DNA from: CAXDOZ01 sp963991145
GTDB taxonomy: Bacteria; Bacteroidota; Bacteroidia; Chitinophagales; JABDMM01
NCBI GenBank assembly: GCA_963991145.1
Contig: CAXDOZ010000057.1
Span: 1-14,915 of the forward strand
DNA length: 14,915 nucleotides
Reading direction: 5' to 3'
This document shows, piece by piece, positions 7,369 through 13,752 of this stretch. Positions within the stretch are counted from its first letter, which is position 1, and every line of letters starts with the position of its first letter. A program made the position numbers and the translations under genes. Below the pieces are notes generated by a model. It ran no database searches. It saw only the letters and a list, made by a program, of their open reading frames with translations, and was not told where the DNA came from.

Positions 7369-10300
7369 ATGGGTAATGATCAATTCACTACAGCTTATGT
7401 TCGTCAAGGATTTCCATGTGGAGTGTACGAAATCGATCTGGATAATCACGATGATGCTGTTAGACTATACATTAATAATTCCCAGGTCTATCAGAATAAT
7501 GGTTGCTGCGCAGATCGGGGAGTCATTTGGACAGGTGCTTTAGGTTCTTCTGATATTGTTCGCTTCGTTGTAGTTGAAGGAGGCGGAGGTGCCCGACTGG
7601 AAGTTGACTTTGATCTTGTTACCACTGCTATAACCGGAGGAACATTAGCAGGTGATAATGCTATTTGTCCAGGCGGAGATCCTACCGGATTTACAAACAC
7701 AGTCAACGCATCAGGAGGAACTATTAGCTATAAGACGCCCACTTTCCAATGGCAAAGCGCAACAAATATTGGAGGTCCATGGTCGAATATTGGAGGAGCT
7801 ACTGCTGCAACCTATGACCCTCCAGGTCCAGTAAGTGTTACAACCTATTACCGACGGATAATTACAGATGATTGTGGAAGTTTTGCAAATTCAAATGTTC
7901 TAACAGTTACCGTTCAGCCTGAACCTTCAGTTTCTATCGGATCCGCCTCCAGTCAGGTTTGTACAAACGGGGCCGTAACTATGCTTGCCTCACCAAGTAA
8001 TGGTACGGGAACGCCAACTTACCAATGGCAGGAAGCGACCAGCGCCACTGGTCCATGGGTAAACACAGGAAGCAACAATTCAAGTTTCAACGACGTAAAT
8101 CTTCTTGCTAAGACCTATTATCGAGTTTACTACAATATGACCGGGTCTGGCTGCGACCAGGCTTTGTCAAATGTTGACTCTGTAGAGGTCGTTCCGGATC
8201 CTAATATTACTGTTACCGTAGACCATGACTCAATTTGTTTGGGCGGAGAAGTTGAATTGACCGCCCTTACATCAGGAGGAGCCGGTGTATGTTTAGCTAA
8301 TTGGGAGTATAGTACAGTGAGTAGCAGTGGTTCATGGATTTCACTTGGAAGCGGAGGAGTAATCACAAATACTCCAGCAAGTACTGGAACTATTTACTAT
8401 AAAGGTGAACAAGCCTGCACTGGTAATGGCTGTGATGATGACGAAGATATTGTGGCTGTTGAAGTAGTTTCTAATCCGACGCTAACCCTGAATCCTGATG
8501 TTTCAGTTACTTGTGAGGGTGTGAGTCTTCCGATTACTACTTCGATTGCAGGTGGATCAGAAAGTCCTGATTCATACAATTGGTATGAAGGAGCAAATCC
8601 GGGTGGTCCATTTACAAGCTTTAGTATCGGTGGCCCAGATAGCCTTAGCAGAGTTATGGCTACTCAAGGATTCAGACGTATAAATGCTACAGCAGTGTAT
8701 AACAGTCCTGCTGAAGGTTGCCCTGACTCAATTCTCGGCAATGTTGTAGTTCAAATTAGAGAAGCTCCATCAATCACCTCATTCAATATCATTGACACTT
8801 CTACAAACAACCCTGAATCGTACTTCTGTCAGGGATATGGAGTATTCGCGGATCTGGATTCAAATGGAGGAACTTCCAGCTCTCAGTTCTACTATGAAAT
8901 GGCGCCTTCAGCAACCGGCCCATGGAGCACTATTGCTTTGGACAAGTTTGAACTGTATGATTACACACCTTCTCTTTCATTAGGTGATAACTATGTAAGA
9001 GTTGTTTATGGATCAACTACTGATCTTTGTGTGCCAGATACAACTCCTGTAACACAGGTAGCAGTTGATCCCCTAATGGTCATCAATTTTGCTACTGATT
9101 CTATCAATACCTGTGTTTCTGAAACCCCACAAGTTTCAGGAACAAGAACTCTGGCAAGCACTGCTTCACCATCATTCCTGTTTAGTTGGGAGGAATCTTC
9201 AAACTCAACCGGACCTTGGTCAAATGCTTCCGGAGCTTCTTTAGACTCTGTTTCAGTAAGCGGTGTTTCTGACATCTATTACAGATGGGTCATTGGATTC
9301 ACAGGGATTGGATGTAATACTGAAACTGCAATCCTTAAAGTCAATAGAGATGCACTGCCGTCTACCGTGACCACTGGGGCAGATCAGATCGCATGTCTCG
9401 ATGAGGTTGTTACATTAAGTGGATCGACTCCTGCTTCAGGTACTCCAAGGTGGAGATTTACAGGACCGGGTGCTCCGATTTACAATTCAGGTGACAGCTT
9501 ATCAGCTGCACCTGCAGTTACATTCACTCAATCAGGACCTTATCAGGCTACCTATAGAAATCAAAGCGCCAGAGATGCATGTCCTGCAGAGTCTGCTACA
9601 ACCAATATTGGATGGAATAATCCATCGGATATTTCTTTGCTTAGCAGAGCAGTTGGTTCCTGCCAATCTTCTGGTCAGGACGAAGTAATCTATATTTCTG
9701 ATGGAGGTGGAAACCTGATTCTAGGACTTGATGACAGCGCTCAATCACTTGGATTGATCGATGTCACTCAATATGTAGGTCCAAGCGGCAAAATCGATGG
9801 AAAAGCATATATGGGCAGACATTGGGTCATTCAAACTGAAAACCCACCGGCAAACCCTGTTAGAGTCATTCTTCCATTCACTGATGCAGAATTACTAGAG
9901 TTGATTAATAACTCATTAACTGCAGATCCTGGAGCTCCATATGCAACATTGGCAGCCGCTGAAGCAGCCAGATTAGGTGGTGCTTCTGATCCAAATGGAA
10001 ATCCGGATAATGACGATATCTATACGATTGATGAAGCATTTGTAACTCAATATTCAGGACCAGAAGAAGATTCAATCTATGGCGGCCCTGGTGGAACCTA
10101 TCAGGTACATATGACTTCAAACAGTGGTACTGGAGATAATTTCTTCGGAGCCAATTTCCTAACCTTCTTTGTTGATGGTTTCTCAGAATTCTGGATCCAC
10201 GGTACAGAAAATTTTGGTCCGCTTCCAGTTGAGCTTATGAGCTTTGAGGCAACTGCGATCAATAATGAGTTTATTCAACTCGATTGGACAACTGCCCTTG

Positions 10301-10785
10301 AGCTTGATAATGAAGGGTTCGAGATCCACAGAAGTGCAGATGGACTGGTTTATAATCCTATTGGATGGTTTGATGGAAATGGAAATTCAAGTGATCTAAA
10401 CCACTACCAATACCAGGATATGAGTGCTCAGGCTGGAATAACTTATTACTATAAATTGCGTCAGGTTGATTTCAATGGAGAATTTGAATTCTCTCCAGTG
10501 AGAACTGCATCTCTGGACCAGAAAGTTACTCTTGAGTTTGGAAACTTTGTTCCAAACCCAACCTCCAGAGAGACTCATATTCAGATCAGATCTGCTAATA
10601 ACACTGCTATGGAAGTAGCGATCTACGACCAGGTTGGACAATATATCAAAGCCGAAAGTCATCATCTTCACGCTGGATCAAACTTGATCACCATCACTAC
10701 CGATGAATTGGCAACAGGAGTTTACTTTGCCAGATTCAACAGTGCAGAAGGTCAAATGACAATCAGCTTTGTGGTCTCCAAGTAA
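7369..10785 (+). CDS. Ig-repeat surface protein with T9SS sorting domain (intact 3' part)
   Basis: This 1,138-residue open part of the adhesin frame follows the second stop. ATG 7369 is the first Met available, but the frame is already open from 7333 and the encoded protein there is continuous with upstream sequence, so 7369 is unlikely to be a natural start; a product from it would lack a signal peptide. The first ~85 residues (QGFPCGVYEIDLDNHDDAV, NNGCCADRGVIWTGALG, VVEGGGGARLEV) form a module that recurs in Bacteroidota T9SS proteins. Ig-like repeats with GPW-type signatures follow (about 88-755), then a unique region (about 756-950), an FN3-like segment starting PLPVELMSFEATAINN and the C-terminal sorting domain from about 1055. 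It is followed by an intrinsic terminator, so it forms its own transcription unit. Confidence 0.75.
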   Translation: MGNDQFTTAYVRQGFPCGVYEIDLDNHDDAVRLYINNSQVYQNNGCCADRGVIWTGALGSSDIVRFVVVEGGGGARLEVDFDLVTTAITGGTLAGDNAICPGGDPTGFTNTVNASGGTISYKTPTFQWQSATNIGGPWSNIGGATAATYDPPGPVSVTTYYRRIITDDCGSFANSNVLTVTVQPEPSVSIGSASSQVCTNGAVTMLASPSNGTGTPTYQWQEATSATGPWVNTGSNNSSFNDVNLLAKTYYRVYYNMTGSGCDQALSNVDSVEVVPDPNITVTVDHDSICLGGEVELTALTSGGAGVCLANWEYSTVSSSGSWISLGSGGVITNTPASTGTIYYKGEQACTGNGCDDDEDIVAVEVVSNPTLTLNPDVSVTCEGVSLPITTSIAGGSESPDSYNWYEGANPGGPFTSFSIGGPDSLSRVMATQGFRRINATAVYNSPAEGCPDSILGNVVVQIREAPSITSFNIIDTSTNNPESYFCQGYGVFADLDSNGGTSSSQFYYEMAPSATGPWSTIALDKFELYDYTPSLSLGDNYVRVVYGSTTDLCVPDTTPVTQVAVDPLMVINFATDSINTCVSETPQVSGTRTLASTASPSFLFSWEESSNSTGPWSNASGASLDSVSVSGVSDIYYRWVIGFTGIGCNTETAILKVNRDALPSTVTTGADQIACLDEVVTLSGSTPASGTPRWRFTGPGAPIYNSGDSLSAAPAVTFTQSGPYQATYRNQSARDACPAESATTNIGWNNPSDISLLSRAVGSCQSSGQDEVIYISDGGGNLILGLDDSAQSLGLIDVTQYVGPSGKIDGKAYMGRHWVIQTENPPANPVRVILPFTDAELLELINNSLTADPGAPYATLAAAEAARLGGASDPNGNPDNDDIYTIDEAFVTQYSGPEEDSIYGGPGGTYQVHMTSNSGTGDNFFGANFLTFFVDGFSEFWIHGTENFGPLPVELMSFEATAINNEFIQLDWTTALELDNEGFEIHRSADGLVYNPIGWFDGNGNSSDLNHYQYQDMSAQAGITYYYKLRQVDFNGEFEFSPVRTASLDQKVTLEFGNFVPNPTSRETHIQIRSANNTAMEVAIYDQVGQYIKAESHHLHAGSNLITITTDELATGVYFARFNSAEGQMTISFVVSK
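7630..9638 (+). repeat. Array of about seven Ig-like protein repeats
   Basis: Six units carry a GPW-like signature after a W/Y-rich strand: GGPW (7771), TGPW (8047), SGSW (8326), GGPF (8602), TGPW (8914) and TGPW (9208). Successive spacings are 276, 279, 276, 312 and 294 bases, i.e. 92-104 residues. Each unit begins near a proline-led strand (PSVSIGS, PNITVTV, PTLTLNP, PSITSFN), has a Cys-containing second strand (QVCTNG, SICLGG, VTCEGV) and ends with a YYR-type strand plus a second Cys. A seventh, more divergent unit spans about 9361-9638. The units have diverged at the DNA level, so recent slippage is unlikely. Confidence 0.8.
10531..10785 (+). other. Type A T9SS C-terminal sorting domain
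   Basis: The last ~84 residues contain the family blocks in order: FVPNPTSRETHIQI (the PNP motif), MEVAIYDQVGQYI (matching the v.iyd..Gk block), LHAGSNLITITTDELATGVYFARF (the GxY block) and a terminal strand ending MTISFVVSK. This domain directs transport across the outer membrane by the type IX system and is normally cleaved by the PorU sortase with attachment to anionic LPS. It is the best taxonomic marker in the window for Bacteroidota. Confidence 0.93.
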
Positions 10786-10805
10786 TTGAGAAATTTATAA
10801 ATTGA

Positions 10806-10832
10806 GAGGGAAGCCTGTGCTTCCCTCTTTTT
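10806..10832 (+). terminator. Intrinsic (rho-independent) terminator after the adhesin
   Basis: GAGGGAAGC (10806-10814) and GCTTCCCTC (10819-10827) form a perfect 9-bp stem with a CTGT loop, followed directly by TTTTT (10828-10832). The hairpin lies 20 bases after the adhesin stop and only 8 bases before the ACP start codon at 10841, so it may also act on the downstream operon. Confidence 0.92.
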
Positions 10833-10840
10833 ATATACCG

Positions 10841-11068
10841 ATGAATGAGTTTATACAGCGATTTGCAGAGATGCTAGGCGAAGGGAATGAGTTAATTCTT
10901 GACCGAAGTCTAGTTTTCAAAGAACATGAAGATTGGAGTTCAATGAAAGCACTTGTACTGATCGCCATGGTGGATGAGCATTACGGAGTACTTCTCGAGG
11001 CCTCTGATATTCAGGATAGCTCCACCCTATTAGACCTATATAATAGAGTTGAAAAGCTAAGGGCATAG
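10841..11068 (+). CDS. Acyl carrier protein
   Basis: This is a small acidic 75-residue protein with the ACP four-helix pattern. DWSSMKALVLIAMVDEHYGV (31-50) is the helix II region; Ser34, followed by Met, is the expected 4'-phosphopantetheine attachment site, and the next stretch LLEASDIQDSSTLLDLYNRVE matches helix III/IV. The canonical DSL is altered to SSM, which suggests a dedicated carrier and not the housekeeping AcpP. I chose ATG 10841; the upstream TTG at 10802 would force translation through the terminator hairpin. The stop TAG is immediately followed by the ATG of the KAS III gene, so the two are translationally coupled and probably function together: the ACP carries the acyl chain built or elongated by that synthase for later transfer, plausibly to a sugar. 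Confidence 0.85.
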   Translation: MNEFIQRFAEMLGEGNELILDRSLVFKEHEDWSSMKALVLIAMVDEHYGVLLEASDIQDSSTLLDLYNRVEKLRA

Positions 11069-12121
11069 ATGCCAATTCTTAGAGTTCCAAATTGCTCTAT
11101 TGCTGGAATAAGCACAGCCCTGCCAAAGGAGACTGAATCCAATAAATCCTATCCATTTAGGTCCGACAAGGAAAGAGACCAATTCATATCCACAACAGGA
11201 ATACATCAACGCCATATAGCTCCTCCTGACAGGAGCTTTATCGATTATGCTCTGGCATCTTCAACAGCTCTACTAAAAGAACTCAGCTGGGAATCAGAAG
11301 AGATAAACTTTATCATCGTAGTAACTCAAACTGCAGATTTCAGAATGCCTGGCTCGGCAGTTCTTCTTCAAGACCAATTAGGATTTTCTAAAGGCTGTGG
11401 TGCCTTCGACATTAATCTTGGCTGTTCTGGTTATGTCTACGGACTTAATACCCTAATGTCTTTAATGGCAAATATGCCTGATTCAAAGGGCTTGCTAGTT
11501 GTGGGAGACCTATCCTCAAGATGCATTAGCCCAAAGGATAGAAGCACCTATCCATTATTTTCAGACGCTATTACTACAACTGCTGTAAAATGGGACATGG
11601 ATGCTGAGGCTCAATTCAATTTGGAATCTGATGGTAGTGGATTCAAGGCGATACATATTCCAGAAGGAGGCTCTCTAAAGCCTGTTACTAGTGACTCTGT
11701 CAAATTTGATCGGGCTGAGGAAGGGATTGAGCGCAGAGGGATAGATATGGAGCTTCACGGTACCGATGTTTTTCATTTCTCTCTTAAAGAGGTAGCTCCC
11801 AACATCATTCGATTACTGGATTACAGTCAAACAAGCATAGAACAGGTTGACTATTGCATTTTGCACCAGGCCAACCTTCTCATCAATCAAATGATCGGTA
11901 AAAAGCTCAAACTAGCGGATTCCAAAATGCCCCTAAGCCTGTCAAGTTTTGGAAATACAAGCTCAGCTTCTATTCCCGTGACCCTTTGTCAGGAGCTTCA
12001 TGAAGAATTAGCAGAGAGGAAGCTAAAACTAGTCCTGTCTGGATTTGGTGTTGGTTTATCCTGGGGTAGCGCCCTGATCGAAACCAATCAGATTAAGTGC
12101 CTCTCTCCCATTTATCTTTAA
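11069..12121 (+). CDS. 3-oxoacyl-ACP synthase III (FabH-like)
   Basis: This 350-residue thiolase-fold condensing enzyme has the KAS III catalytic triad: Cys119 in DINLGCSGYVYGL, His266 in ILHQANLLINQ and Asn296 in FGNTSSASIP. TTGIHQRHIA (42-51) is the conserved early block and SGFGVGLSWGSALI the C-terminal one. FSDAITTTAV (164-173) replaces the usual FGDGAGA-like stretch, so it belongs to a specialised branch and not to housekeeping fabH. KAS III enzymes condense an acyl-CoA with malonyl-ACP. Here the partner is almost certainly the ACP encoded directly upstream with no gap. In glycan gene clusters such ACP/KAS III pairs supply hydroxy- or oxoacyl groups for amino-sugar acylation (known pattern); its use here is inferred. 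No ketoreductase or dehydratase is visible in the window. Confidence 0.9.
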   Translation: MPILRVPNCSIAGISTALPKETESNKSYPFRSDKERDQFISTTGIHQRHIAPPDRSFIDYALASSTALLKELSWESEEINFIIVVTQTADFRMPGSAVLLQDQLGFSKGCGAFDINLGCSGYVYGLNTLMSLMANMPDSKGLLVVGDLSSRCISPKDRSTYPLFSDAITTTAVKWDMDAEAQFNLESDGSGFKAIHIPEGGSLKPVTSDSVKFDRAEEGIERRGIDMELHGTDVFHFSLKEVAPNIIRLLDYSQTSIEQVDYCILHQANLLINQMIGKKLKLADSKMPLSLSSFGNTSSASIPVTLCQELHEELAERKLKLVLSGFGVGLSWGSALIETNQIKCLSPIYL

Positions 12122-12136
12122 TATCTTCCTGTACAC

Positions 12137-13057
12137 ATGAGTTCGAGTAAGGTTGATTATTCTGTTGTTGTTCCTGTTTTCAAAGGTTCCTCTACCATAA
12201 AGGATCTGACAATTCGGGTTGACAAGGTTTTTACAGATATCAATAAGACTTACCAGTTGATCTTTATTGATGACGCTTCACCAGATAACAGTTGGGAGGT
12301 TCTAAAGGAGATCAAGTCCTCAAATAAGCATGTATCAGCAATTAGATTAAAGAAAAATGTAGGCCAACACAAGGTACTCCAATGCGGGTTTAGATATGCA
12401 AAAGGTAAAGGAGTGATCACTCTGGATGACGATCTTCAGAATCCTCCGGAGGAGATTCCCAAACTAATAGAAGAATTCGAAAAGGGAAATGCCGATGTGG
12501 TCTATAGTGTTCCCGAATCCAAAGAGCAATCCTGGGCTAGGAATTTTGGCAGTAAGATGATCGAGAAGCTCTTCAAGAGGTTTGCAAGCACTCCGGGAAG
12601 AGGATCCTCATTCAAGCTAATTGATAGGTCAATTGTGGATGAGATCAAATACCTGAATTACCAGTATGCATACGTAGATGAATGGATCAGCTGGTTTACT
12701 ACCCAGTATGCTTTTGTCACAACTGATCATTTAGCTGGAGAGGAATCAAGATACTCCTTTGGAAAGCTTCTGAGAATGACGTATCGGATCACCTTTCTTT
12801 ACACCACGCTTCCTTTGAAGATAATCACCTGGACAGGTGCTCTAACCGCAATAGTTTCCATCTTATTAGCAGCTTTCTTCCTTTACCGAAAATACATGTA
12901 CGGCTCAGCTCTGGGCTTCACATCCCTAATAATATCAATTTCACTTTCAACTGGCCTGATCATGGCAAGTTTGGGTGTAATTGGAGAATACATCGCTCGA
13001 ATATTCAGCACTCAGAATAAAAGAGGCTATTTTGATATTGAAGAAGTGCTGGAATGA
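12137..13057 (+). CDS. GT2 glycosyltransferase, GtrB/ArnC/DPM1 type
   Basis: This 306-residue family-2 glycosyltransferase has a GT-A fold: SVVVPVFKGSSTI (9-21), FIDDASPDNSW (43-53), LKKNVGQHKVLQCGFRYAKG (71-90) and the metal-binding LDDDLQNPPEEIP (96-108; Asp97-99). Two C-terminal hydrophobic helices (about 225-250 and 262-290) are typical of enzymes that move a sugar from a nucleotide donor to polyprenyl phosphate on the cytosolic membrane face, as GtrB, ArnC and bacterial DPM1 homologues do. It starts 15 bases after the KAS III stop and overlaps the GNAT gene by 4 bases (ATGA). The expected product, a polyprenyl-phosphate sugar, is the donor class used by GT-C enzymes such as the TMTC-like protein at 3958-6624. 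That pairing is inferred; the sugar is unknown. Confidence 0.9.
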   Translation: MSSSKVDYSVVVPVFKGSSTIKDLTIRVDKVFTDINKTYQLIFIDDASPDNSWEVLKEIKSSNKHVSAIRLKKNVGQHKVLQCGFRYAKGKGVITLDDDLQNPPEEIPKLIEEFEKGNADVVYSVPESKEQSWARNFGSKMIEKLFKRFASTPGRGSSFKLIDRSIVDEIKYLNYQYAYVDEWISWFTTQYAFVTTDHLAGEESRYSFGKLLRMTYRITFLYTTLPLKIITWTGALTAIVSILLAAFFLYRKYMYGSALGFTSLIISISLSTGLIMASLGVIGEYIARIFSTQNKRGYFDIEEVLE

Positions 13058-13752
13058 GAATTATCGATTTCGGAATTAGCCTGGAAAGATTATCTCTTGA
13101 AACCATAGAGATTCTGCGAAACTGGAGAAATAATCCTAAGATCAGAGCTCATATGTTCTATCAGAAAGAGATCTCTGAAGAAGCTCAAAGAGATTGGTTT
13201 AAGACCATCGATAATGACTTCAACCACTATTGGATCATTTATGACCGGCAAAAGAGAGTTGAAGTAGGCATGATTCATTCTTCTCAGATCAATCCTCTTA
13301 AAGGTGAAGCACATGTTGGACTCTTTATCTATGATGAGGATTGGTATGGCACCCAATTGCCAGTCTATGCAAGTTTGGCAATGCTGGAGTTTAACTTCAA
13401 GGTCCTCAAACTGAAGAAGCTTTTTGCCAAAGTCAAATCAGATAACGAGATCGCTTTGGATTATAATAGATCCCTTGGTTTTAAAGTGGCTGAGGAGCTC
13501 GATTCCGGTGGACTTTTACTTGAGTTGGATAAAGATTCTTATGAATCTGCGATGGGTCAGTTGCTTGATTTCACAAACAACAAAAAGGATAATCAAGGTC
13601 AGATAATCGTTGAAGAAGCTGACAGTGAAAGTCTCCCTGAATTAGTGCAATACTTTGAGGAGAACCATGAGCGGATACCCTATTCGATCGTACTTCCAAT
13701 ATCTTCTAAACAAGAAGAGCCAATAGAAACACAATCCCGCCAAGAAGCATGA
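13054..13752 (+). CDS. GNAT N-acyltransferase with extra C-terminal tail
   Basis: Residues 1 to about 165 form a GNAT domain of the RimJ/RimL- or PseH-like type: LRNWRNNPKIRAHM (21-34), HVGLFIYDEDWYGTQLP (87-103) and the acyl-CoA-binding end KVKSDNEIALDYNRSLGFK (126-144). Such enzymes N-acylate ribosomal proteins or, in glycan clusters, amino sugars; with ACP, KAS III and GT2 upstream, a sugar N-acyltransferase using acyl-ACP or acyl-CoA is most likely (inference). The start overlaps the GT2 stop by 4 bases. A tail of about 67 residues follows the domain; part of it (QIIVEEADSESLPELVQYF, about 182-200) looks like the start of another GNAT-like module that is then cut short. The last 47 bp overlap the convergent transporter gene, which raises the possibility of a truncated 3' end. 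Confidence 0.8.
   Translation: MRIIDFGISLERLSLETIEILRNWRNNPKIRAHMFYQKEISEEAQRDWFKTIDNDFNHYWIIYDRQKRVEVGMIHSSQINPLKGEAHVGLFIYDEDWYGTQLPVYASLAMLEFNFKVLKLKKLFAKVKSDNEIALDYNRSLGFKVAEELDSGGLLLELDKDSYESAMGQLLDFTNNKKDNQGQIIVEEADSESLPELVQYFEENHERIPYSIVLPISSKQEEPIETQSRQEA

Larger units (their letters stand above)
6736..10785 (+). pseudogene. T9SS-secreted Ig-repeat adhesin, broken by two in-frame stops
   Basis: One reading frame of 1,350 codons runs from ATG 6736 to TAA 10785 but is interrupted at codon 84 (TGA, 6985-6987) and codon 199 (TAA, 7330-7332). No frame shift is involved: all three pieces are in the same frame and the protein-like sequence continues straight through both stops (the 6988-7329 stretch carries NDGCGPSGRQTDLNW and RVQVNRDYCGSWASAGG). 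The order is a signal peptide (residues 1-22, ending ELSA|Q), N-terminal beta-rich modules, about seven Ig-like repeats, an FN3-like region and a type A T9SS sorting domain. Such proteins cross the outer membrane by T9SS and are anchored to the cell surface or released, commonly for adhesion. Each stop differs by one transition from a sense codon (TGA from TGG or CGA, TAA from CAA). Neighbouring genes use all three stops normally, so a changed genetic code is excluded. Confidence 0.8.

Noticed and set aside
7630..9638. CRISPR-like or tandem DNA repeat array
   Set aside because: The periodicity is at the protein level (92-104 residues); the DNA copies are diverged and there are no short identical repeats with spacers.
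7262..9688. Overlapping ORFs of 60-93 codons on both strands inside the adhesin
   Set aside because: They are out of frame with a long repeat-bearing reading frame, have no recognisable domains, and are expected in a long gene of low stop density.
6736..10785. Stop-codon recoding or an alternative genetic code in the adhesin
   Set aside because: All three stop codons are used as normal terminators by the other genes, and the two internal stops differ (TGA and TAA) with no visible recoding element; mutation or consensus error is simpler.
10802..11068. TTG start at 10802 for the acyl carrier protein
   Set aside because: It would translate through the terminator hairpin and add 13 residues (MRGKPVLPSFYIP) atypical of ACPs; ATG 10841 gives a normal 75-residue ACP.
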